DNA of 62,000 nucleotides from Lingula anatina (Eukaryota; Brachiopoda; Lingulata; Lingulida; Lingulidae). Numbering within the stretch: position 1 is the first letter of the stretch; each line of letters begins with the position of its first letter. This document shows, one piece after another, positions 59,201 through 62,000 of the stretch. The translations under genes were made by a program, and so were the position numbers. The stretch is from contig NW_019775751.1 in assembly GCF_001039355.2 (NCBI RefSeq), positions 4,292-66,291 on the forward strand, written 5' to 3'. The notes under the pieces are model-generated. The model saw only the letters and a program-made list of their open reading frames with translations, was not told where the DNA came from and did not search any database.

Positions 59201-61788
59201 ATTAAAAGTAAATTTTTTAGCGGTATCTTGTCATGTGACAAGTTACACCTTGGATTAATCCAAATTGCTTTTCAGAAACTGCATTTTTTTTTTTTTTTTG
59301 CCACAAATTTTCCTGTCCTGTTATTTGCTGTCAAATGACTTGCCTACACAATGCAAAAGTGAAATCTTGCATGCTTAAATGTCTCATCGTAATGGTATAA
59401 TTTGCTAAGTGGGTGGTGTATGTGCATGTTTTTAATCATCCTTGGCCCCTCCCTCTTTGCCCGTCATTCATAGATACAGCATGGCAAACAGTGTCCACGT
59501 ATTTGTGGCAAGGTACCCAACTTTTCATCCTACCCTCTGGCCATTCCACTCCATGTGTTGCCTTAGTGAAATCCTAGAAAATGGCACTAAGAGGACATTT
59601 CCTTATGCATGCAGAGTTTTAAAAGGTTAATGGTAACCTCGTAGTGATATCCCCCTCCTTCCTGTGGTATTCAGGGCTTTCGTGCCTGCTATGTCATTCA
59701 TTTGTCTCATTTGTTACCCTGTATAGACATATTTCACCAAATTATAGTCAAATGTCAATTGTCACTTGTATAGTCTGTCATGTGTCACTTGTCAGCTGTC
59801 GTCCCATATATCATTGAACATTGTTCTTGCAGCTTTAGCATTGGGGAGTATTTTTGCAGTTGCCAGTATTAGCAATACATGTTGTTGCTGTTGTCATTAT
59901 CTTTGCTTAATGCTTAATGTTGTTGTTGTTGTAGGTGTTTAATTAAGTGTTGTTTGTGCCTTGCTTAATAATGTATATCCTTATAGTTGTAAGTGGTTTT
60001 CGGCAAGATCATGGCTAAACTTTAATAGATTTTGTCCAAATGAAATGGGAGTATCCACCATTTTCCTTCCACCATTTTAGTTTTGGGTTGAATTGTTCTG
60101 CATAGCATACAACTTATTTAGTTTAAACTGATTCCTTTTTACACAGCATGAGCTTGTCAGTTATGAGTGGATGTAATTTTTTGTACAGCATATATGTAAC
60201 AACAGGGATGGGAATGTACCTTGTATTTTGCATGTAATATAAAAGAAAGTCAACAATTTTTGTATTTCATTTTTAAAGATGGGGTTATTAAAAACCCAGT
60301 TGAAGGCATTTATAGAGAAATAATTGAATATCTGTGTCTGTCAGCATTGGTAGATAATTTCTATGATTGTTGGACATGAACTTCTGGATGATCTGTCAGA
60401 GTTTAACCTTAGTCATAGTAATCATCTACTGAGATATTTCTGGTCCAGAAATTTACTTTTAAAGATTCTGTGCATATGTTAACCTTTCGTGAGGGCAAAG
60501 GGGGGGGGGGGGGGGGTCCTTAAAATTATAATCATCAGTCTCTATTCCCAAACCTGTTCTAAGGTAGTGTTTGGAGCAAGTGCTGATTTGAGTCCTCCAT
60601 ATACCAGTAAGCTTGTTGGAGTTGAGTGGTTCTTGCTTGTCTACAAGGTTTTAAAAGGATTGGGCTTTTTTGACACTTCTTTCTTGGATCAACAGCTTTG
60701 AGAAACACAGTGTATCCTTACTCTGCCTACCTGCTCTTGCTATAGATATTACATCAGATATGGGAGTTAGTACTGTAACAGTGGATGTGAAAAGTAACCT
60801 TACACATATACTTTTTTTCATATCAAAGAAAAACAAGATTGGCAAAATGTTCTTTTTTATTTACTGTGAAACAGTTGCTTTGAATTTACATGGTCTGCAT
60901 ACCTTACAAGATGGAACCTGTTTTTTCCCCCTCACCAAAAGACATTAAATCACTTTTCTCTTGTAAGTTTGAATGCAGTTTGAATTCTATCTTAAAAAAA
61001 AAAAACATAACTGATCATATTTTGTATCAATGCTTGTAGCGAGAATTACATAATCAGATGTAAGGTTACTTTTTGAATTTGCTTTACACATTTTGGTGTC
61101 TACAAAAAGCATTTTAAGTTAGTTAAGAAGGTCATGAAGAGTTGTGTAAGGCTTGGATTGTTTAGAAAGTTAGCCATTCTGAACTGTCTGATTATTTTAT
61201 TATTTATTGAAACTGAATGTTTTGCTTATATATTTGTGTATTTATTTACATTATTTCCTATGGAAATTCTTTTAATGAGTCTTTTTGCATGAGATTACTA
61301 TAATGAAGGTTAAGAAATCATTAAATTTCACAGTCACAGCACTTTGGATGACAGCATGTCACGCTGTCACTGTGTCACTGATCTGAGGCATGTTTTCATC
61401 AAATTATTATGGGATTATTATGTGTCTATCAGTTTCTGCAAGGCTACAGCCGTCCATAGATACCTCTTCTTATCCCACCTATAACAAAAGAAAGTCTTAC
61501 AATATTCAAATTGTATAATCCAAATTAAACAAAAATGAATGAACAAACTGATACAAAAAAAAAAAAAAAGGGGATCAAATTTATGTGTAATTTTTTCAAA
61601 TGTGGGTTTCAGTTTATCTTGACCACTGTCTCCCCCTATATTTCAGGTTGGCTTCCGTACAGGAACACCGGACCCCAGTGGTGCCCCAGCTGATGACAAT
61701 GACAGTTGGGGAAGACGAGAAGAAAGCTTTGTTTGAAAATATACAACACATGATTCCCAATCACGATGCCAGGATGTTAAGTATAGAG
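30580..61788 (+). CDS. SRCIN1/KIAA1217 (p140Cap/SKT) family gene, 3' end outside window (gene-level entry)
   Basis: Exons 1e, E2-E15 and E16 give one uninterrupted frame with every splice phase matching. Using allele A for E2-E15, domains by residue are: RRHT motif about 63-104; 'DHL..RYPQH' 105-141; MSEAE segment 142-204; AIP3-like entry (VFLVFNGATKRALLPPEL, then LDTIKALFARSF and MKMLE) 205-275; Pro/Tyr/Gln-rich linker 275-463; ME.QLA.LTALV helix 464-505; coiled coils 523-584; and the VEELRSDV to KDEPERLESALKKC block 624-720. E16 ends ARMLSIE, matching the vertebrate ..RAVSIEKAEKKWEEKR region. Vertebrate p140Cap is a Src/Csk, cortactin and EB3 adaptor in actin regulation, and SKT is its paralogue; the invertebrate role is inferred only. 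E2-E15 appear a second time at 49237-58179, read as the other allele. Confidence 0.85.
30767..34507. other. Intron between exon 1e and E2 (allele A side)
   Basis: Holds GT repeats (31128-31171, 32509-32535), GA (33072-33104) and a G-run (33153-33184). The empty site of the allele-B MITE is at 32908-32910. From 31986 on it is duplicated at 45939 onward. No coding signal. Confidence 0.7.
32908..32910. other. Empty target site (TAA) of the allele-B MITE
   Basis: Flanking sequence CTGTGC-TAA-GATTAG has a single TAA, whereas allele B at 46861-47085 has TAA, 219 bp, TAA. Confidence 0.85.
34508..34632 (+). CDS. E2, allele A: RRHT-motif exon
   Basis: Acceptor TTTTTCCAG, donor GAG|GTGAGA. Enters with two bases of a codon (phase 1 exons upstream) and leaves in phase 0. 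It encodes NARGEYETASLDRATSRKGK, followed by IRRHTVGGSGIAGDIMRAEEE. The RRHTVGG core corresponds to the RRHT(V/L) motif that precedes the 'KR(D/E)A' segment in vertebrate SRCIN1 and KIAA1217. A basic/Ser region, so a possible regulatory segment (inference). Confidence 0.88.
34867..34914. repeat. (ATTT)n microsatellite in intron 2
   Basis: About 12 TTTA units; absent or much shorter at the equivalent place in allele B. Confidence 0.85.
35947..36057 (+). CDS. E3, allele A: 'DHLAQRYPQH' exon
   Basis: Acceptor CCTTGCAG, donor GAG|GTGAGA; 37 whole codons, phase 0 at both ends. The sequence VKLKQRDALFDHLAQRYPQH is very close to the vertebrate 'RKRDAFMDHLKSKYPQHA' and is one of the clearest family markers. 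Because it starts in phase 0 it could also accept candidate exon 1c directly, skipping E2. Confidence 0.92.
37047..37236 (+). CDS. E4, allele A: MSEAE exon
   Basis: Acceptor TTCTAG, donor CAG|GTGAAT; phase 0 in, phase 1 out. Residues include a Gln/Arg-rich start, an acidic YEEEDD stretch, MSEAE (as in vertebrate TMSEAE), then a basic Arg/Ser/Pro tail leading into the globular domain. Identical between the two alleles. Confidence 0.9.
37675..37873 (+). CDS. E5, allele A: AIP3-like domain core
   Basis: Acceptor AATTTCAG, donor GAG|GTATGC; phase 1 in, phase 2 out. Begins ALVFLVFNGATKRALLPPEL and includes LDTIKALFARSF, MKMLENP, a KIFVMDP strand and a final YYRPLEDVR. Each element lines up with the SRCIN1/KIAA1217 domain (VLFLQFG.., SLDTLHALI.., LTMGMLKSP.., VFYELEDVRDIQDRS). 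Identical at base level in both alleles, the most constrained exon here. Confidence 0.95.
38247..38445 (+). CDS. E6, allele A: end of globular domain and Tyr-rich linker
   Basis: Acceptor TATTCCAG, donor CAG|GTATCT; phase 2 in, phase 0 out. Starts DIRDRCVLKLHDLDSKD, completing the domain (vertebrate DIQDRSIIKIY). A Tyr-rich stretch follows (VYYGNRNYEDPSYYSEPEY), then basic/Pro residues. Tyrosines in acidic context could be kinase targets (inference). Nine synonymous and no amino-acid differences from allele B. Confidence 0.92.
38994..39129. repeat. 68-bp tandem duplication in intron 6, allele A only
   Basis: TTTATAATGGAATAATACC begins at 38994 and again at 39062, each unit running through GAGTC. 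Allele B has one unit at the same place (about 53677-53744). Confidence 0.85.
39190..39409 (+). CDS. E7, allele A: Pro/Gln-rich linker
   Basis: Acceptor CACCTCAG, donor CAAG|GTGGGC; phase 0 in, phase 1 out. Encodes a helical-looking SHDEIQRMFLQQQVVAG, then a long Pro/Gly/Gln region (RPPPSPGPHQ at the end). Consistent with the proline-rich, SH3-ligand-bearing linkers of p140Cap, although individual sites are not conserved enough to name. One Thr/Ser difference between alleles. Confidence 0.88.
39948..40107 (+). CDS. E8, allele A: Pro/Thr/Asn-rich linker
   Basis: Acceptor CTTTCCAG, donor AAG|GTGAGG; phase 1 in, phase 2 out. Low-complexity polar sequence (YPPQPSRQM..LPTTPIMQRD..NYNNAYQSG..) with no globular features, linking the AIP3-like region to the coiled coils. 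One Gly/Ser difference and five synonymous differences from allele B. Confidence 0.87.
40462..40586 (+). CDS. E9, allele A: 'ME.QLA.LTALV' helix
   Basis: Acceptor CTCCACAG, donor TCTA|GTGAGT; phase 2 in, phase 1 out. MQMAKMEAQLANLTALVHNV matches the vertebrate 'MEAMEKQIASLTGLVQSAL' helix and is followed by a Ser/Gly-rich tail. The exon's last ~17 bases and donor are duplicated 100 bp downstream (40670-40694). Confidence 0.9.
40570..40770. repeat. Tandem duplication of the E9 3' end and donor, two units of ~100 bp
   Basis: AGTGGCAGTGCCTCTAGTGA occurs at the end of E9 (from about 40571) and again from about 40671. Both are followed by a TGAGATTTATRTGAG-like phrase, a G-rich run and CTTTTACAGAAGTGG. 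The second unit presents an acceptor (TTTTACAG) and a donor (GTGAGTAG) 17 bases apart. Also present in allele B (55082 onward). Confidence 0.75.
41040..41090 (+). CDS. E10, allele A: 51-bp Ser/Thr/Pro microexon
   Basis: Acceptor CATTTCAG, donor CAAG|GTATAC. Phase 1 at both ends, so it can be skipped without changing frame. Encodes STQYSPTPSSSVSSLQ. It is conserved in both alleles with one synonymous change. Found by phase and conservation rather than homology, so an alternatively spliced cassette is plausible. Confidence 0.75.
41688..42020. repeat. Tandem repeat spanning the E11 acceptor, two ~169-bp units (allele A)
   Basis: Unit 1 (41688-41856) and unit 2 (41857-about 42020) share GCAAATATG../GCCAATATG.., AATATAATCAAGA.CATTTC, TTGGTCAGGTAAATCT or TTGGTCAGGTATATCT, GGCTCCACCTC and CAGCCAGAGATG-like sequence. 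Unit 2 holds the working E11 acceptor and first codons; unit 1 is a decayed copy of it. Allele B has three units. Confidence 0.8.
41979..42163 (+). CDS. E11, allele A: first coiled-coil exon
   Basis: Acceptor TTGGTCAG, donor AAG|GTACTT; phase 1 in, phase 0 out. After a short Gly/Ser/Thr lead it encodes VQDSIRGLQAKAKELKTECR and a further charged helix ending EAFEKIK. This corresponds to the vertebrate LQMQLHLRGLQNSASDLRGQ region. One Met/Ile difference between alleles. A pseudo-copy of its 5' end lies upstream. Confidence 0.9.
42410..42528 (+). CDS. E12, allele A: basic linker and start of conserved C-terminal block
   Basis: Acceptor GTTATTAG, donor CTTGG|GTAATG; phase 0 in, phase 2 out. Encodes a Gly/Arg-rich stretch (HPLRARRSRADVH) and then FKQDCKRVENELG. 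In allele B the last two bases are AG instead of GG, giving Ser at the junction and a more usual AG|GTAATG donor. Confidence 0.88.
42814..42944 (+). CDS. E13, allele A: C-terminal helical block
   Basis: Acceptor GATCTTTCAG, donor AAGG|GTAATA; phase 2 in, phase 1 out. DLESSVEELRSDVINRRCRV matches vertebrate DLEKSVEKIQRDVSHNHRLV and continues to ALALSHISKALGELK (vertebrate ALVLKQLGETLTELK). Strong family evidence. One synonymous difference between alleles. Confidence 0.93.
43208..43283 (+). CDS. E14, allele A: 'FPVLQEELKTV' exon
   Basis: Acceptor CCTATAG, donor AA|GTAGGT; phase 1 in, phase 2 out. GGFPVLQEELKTVMTAEMEV matches vertebrate HFPGLQSKMRVVLRVEVEAV. Identical in both alleles. Confidence 0.92.
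43514..43597 (+). CDS. E15, allele A: 'KDEPERLESALKKC' exon
   Basis: Acceptor ATGTTTCAG, donor AAAAG|GTGAGT; phase 2 in, phase 2 out. YLKDEPERLESALKKCKKLT matches vertebrate FLKEEPQRLDGLLKRCRGVT. Identical in both alleles. It joins E16 in frame. It does not join the second-copy E2 in frame: that join reaches a TGA within six codons. Confidence 0.93.
44234..44516 (+). CDS. Possible alternative terminal exon E15b, allele A (doubtful)
   Basis: A good acceptor (CACTCGTTTCAG) is followed, in the frame set by E15, by 93 open codons and TGA: a Ser/Pro/Lys-rich start (SQSPPKSILKTSS, FRRPKTLAPNGGK) and an unremarkable tail. An AATAAA lies at about 44626. If used, it would give a C-terminally truncated isoform. 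Against it, allele B (58817-59099) is also open but differs at four amino-acid-changing codons and one synonymous codon, unlike the real exons. The AATAAA region is also deleted in B. Confidence 0.3.
44517..45936. other. Intron 15, allele A part
   Basis: No supported gene. A 73-codon ATG frame from about 44943 is broken in allele B by a 27-base insertion, so it is not under coding constraint. A TTG/TTGTTG repeat lies near 45312-45370. Confidence 0.6.
45937..45937. other. Single-n contig junction between the two ~14-kb copies
   Basis: Left of it the sequence is the intron after E15; right of it the sequence is the intron before E2 again (GTAATGGCTGCTGTTGAG versus GTAATGACTGTTGTTGAG at 31986). 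Confidence 0.9.
46450..46512. repeat. (GT)n microsatellite, expanded in allele B
   Basis: About 31 uninterrupted GT units; the matching locus in allele A (32509-32535) is shorter and interrupted. Confidence 0.9.
46864..47082. mobile_element. Harbinger-like MITE, 219 bp, present only in allele B
   Basis: Flanked by TAA at 46861-46863 and 47083-47085. Ends GGCTCTGTTCTCAC and GAGAATGGGGTG are imperfectly inverted. Inner inverted segments TAGATCGATCTA and TAGGTCGATCTA follow. Allele A has the uninterrupted site with one TAA (32908-32910). Same family as 7396-7586. The 3-bp TWA-type duplication points to a PIF/Harbinger-type transposase acting in trans; none is encoded here. Confidence 0.85.
47244..47282. 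repeat. (GA)n microsatellite
   Basis: Equivalent to 33072-33104 in allele A, with different length; followed by a G-rich tract at about 47346-47368. Confidence 0.85.
47942..48265. other. Assembly gap, 324 N
   Basis: Preceded by a run of about 22 T and a G, followed by CAAAGACG. In allele A the flanks are practically adjacent (AAGCCTTTTCTTGCAAAGAC at about 33737), so little or no sequence may really be missing. Confidence 0.95.
49237..49361 (+). CDS. E2, allele B
   Basis: Second copy of the RRHT-motif exon. Two synonymous differences from 34508-34632; donor GAG|GTGATA instead of GTGAGA. Same protein. Confidence 0.85.
50639..50749 (+). CDS. E3, allele B
   Basis: Same 37-codon 'DHLAQRYPQH' exon, with one synonymous difference (GAT/GAC). 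Confidence 0.88.
51747..51936 (+). CDS. E4, allele B
   Basis: No difference seen from 37047-37236. The introns on both sides are also nearly identical to allele A. Confidence 0.88.
52375..52573 (+). CDS. E5, allele B: AIP3-like domain core
   Basis: No difference seen from 37675-37873. Confidence 0.92.
52928..53126 (+). CDS. E6, allele B
   Basis: Nine synonymous changes relative to 38247-38445 and none that alter the protein, showing purifying selection. Confidence 0.9.
53804..54023 (+). CDS. E7, allele B
   Basis: Pro/Gln-rich linker exon; four synonymous changes and one Thr/Ser replacement near the 'RTTPT' segment. Confidence 0.86.
54559..54718 (+). CDS. E8, allele B
   Basis: Five synonymous changes and one Gly/Ser replacement relative to 39948-40107. 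The following intron lacks about 185 bp found in allele A. Confidence 0.86.
54890..55014 (+). CDS. E9, allele B
   Basis: Three synonymous changes relative to 40462-40586. The downstream duplicate of its donor region is also present here, with a longer G-run at 55073-55091. Confidence 0.88.
55468..55518 (+). CDS. E10, allele B: 51-bp microexon
   Basis: Same borders and phases as 41040-41090, with one synonymous change (TAT/TAC), which supports its being coding. Confidence 0.73.
56128..56608. repeat. Tandem repeat spanning the E11 acceptor, three units (allele B)
   Basis: Units start at about 56128, 56300 and 56454; the third carries the working acceptor. The first unit's copy of the exon start has an early TGA. 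One unit more than allele A. Confidence 0.8.
56566..56750 (+). CDS. E11, allele B: first coiled-coil exon
   Basis: Matches 41979-42163 with one synonymous change and Met to Ile near the start. Confidence 0.88.
56993..57111 (+). CDS. E12, allele B
   Basis: Three synonymous changes and Gly to Ser at the 3' junction codon. Ends CTGAG|GTAATG, a better donor than in allele A. Confidence 0.87.
57397..57527 (+). CDS. E13, allele B
   Basis: One synonymous change (AAG/AAA at the last full codon) from 42814-42944. Confidence 0.9.
57791..57866 (+). CDS. E14, allele B
   Basis: No difference seen from 43208-43283. Confidence 0.9.
58096..58179 (+). CDS. E15, allele B
   Basis: No difference seen from 43514-43597. 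This copy is the one physically followed by E16, which it joins in phase 2. Confidence 0.92.
58817..59099 (+). CDS. Possible alternative terminal exon E15b, allele B (doubtful)
   Basis: Same acceptor and 93-codon open frame as 44234-44516, ending TAA. Replacements Ser/Thr, Ala/Met, Gly/Arg and Lys/Met against one silent change argue against coding constraint. Confidence 0.28.
59100..61646. other. Intron 15 before E16
   Basis: Allele-B copy up to 60500, then a G-run (about 60500-60516) and single-copy AT-rich sequence. Open frames at 60489-60948 have no domain or splice support. A poly-A run lies at about 61556-61569. Ends in the E16 acceptor. Confidence 0.65.
61647..61788 (+). CDS. E16 of the SRCIN1/KIAA1217-family gene (single copy)
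   Basis: Acceptor CCCCCTATATTTCAG, donor GAG|GTACGG; phase 2 in, phase 0 out. Encodes LASVQEHRTPVVPQLMTMTV, then GEDEKKALFENIQHM and IPNHDARMLSIE. The last part aligns with vertebrate KIAA1217 'LFIEEIHSVSAKNRAVSIE', just before its KAEKKWEEKR. That tail should therefore begin the next exon, beyond the window. A second frame is also open for 29 codons here but ends in TGA and would need an unusual upstream splice. Confidence 0.88.
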
Positions 61789-62000
61789 GTACGGAGGCCC
61801 ATAGGTGTCGTAACAGGATAATCATTAGCAGAAACATATTGTTATACAGTGGTCCATTTTATCCAGACTTTTTCATGATCCATTGGTTATTATTATTTTT
61901 AGAAGATTGTGTTGGTACGTTTTACCAAAAATATTCCAGGTTGAACTCTGTGCTTTCATTGGCAGAATATGCTGTGACTGAATTATATCACATATTGGCT
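61789..62000. other. Start of intron 16
   Basis: AT-rich sequence after the E16 donor; nothing recognised before the window ends. Confidence 0.6.

Larger units (their letters stand above)
45939..60500. repeat. Allele B block (~14.5 kb) carrying a second E2-E15
   Basis: Near-copy of 31986-45936 with extra sequence: a MITE (46864-47082), 324 N, about 200 bp in intron 1 (about 48849-49040) and a longer E11-acceptor array. It lacks about 185 bp of intron 8, the 68-bp repeat unit of intron 6 and about 50 bp after E15b. It has no first exon of its own. Confidence 0.9.

Noticed and set aside
31986-60500. A genuine tandem gene or exon-block duplication
   Set aside because: A lone n at the boundary, no second first exon, an out-of-frame E15 to E2 join, and the same n pattern at four other non-coding places.
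61647-61736. Alternative frame through E16 (29 codons to TGA)
   Set aside because: Needs a phase 0 upstream splice; the phase 2 frame is fixed by E15, is open to the donor and matches the family 'SIE' region.

Overview
The window is eukaryotic nuclear DNA, AT-rich (about one third G+C by eye), with long introns carrying GT/AG sites and many microsatellites. Exons of a metazoan cytoskeletal adaptor gene are present. Small TIR elements and high heterozygosity suggest a marine invertebrate, perhaps a lophotrochozoan, but nothing here fixes the phylum.

The one gene I can support runs left to right. It is a homologue of the vertebrate SRCIN1 (p140Cap) / KIAA1217 (sickle tail, SKT) family. Fifteen consecutive common exons (here E2-E16) join with matching splice phases. 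They encode the family's RRHT motif, a short 'DHL..RYPQH' segment, the globular AIP3-like domain entry, a proline-rich linker, and the coiled-coil/basic C-terminal domain. The gene continues beyond 62,000. Upstream of E2 lie at least three alternative first coding exons (715-862, 28357-28438, 30580-30766), all leaving in phase 1 as E2 requires. Two weaker candidates sit at 17918-17945 and 19574-19672.

The dominant structure is assembly-related. Each of the five isolated single 'n' bases (2992, 20833, 22445, 23723, 45937) separates two near-identical direct copies of the flanking sequence: about 1.5 kb, 0.93 kb, 0.26 kb, 0.95 kb and 14 kb. The largest pair (31986-45936 and 45939-60500) repeats E2-E15 completely, while E16 and the first exons are single. 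The copies differ by scattered SNPs, microsatellite lengths and small indels, and about 30 synonymous against 4 non-synonymous changes. I read them as two alleles placed head to tail, not as a tandem gene duplication. They can be used as a haplotype comparison: a 219-bp TAA-flanked MITE is present in one and its empty site is in the other, and a tandem repeat around the E11 acceptor differs in copy number.

Layout: 1-1447 first exon 1a; 1448-4536 duplicated block with two foldback elements; 4537-17600 AT-rich intron with one Harbinger-like MITE, a 120-bp minisatellite and microsatellites; 17600-19700 weak alternative exons; 19904-24689 three more allele-overlap blocks; 24690-34507 exons 1d and 1e and a small TA-flanked element; 34508-45936 E2-E15 allele A; 45939-60500 allele B; 61647-61788 E16. 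I found no RNA genes, CRISPR, or second protein gene, and no evidence for a novel multi-gene system. The most interesting items are the alternative N-termini, the haplotype-resolved MITE insertion, and the duplicated splice-site arrays.
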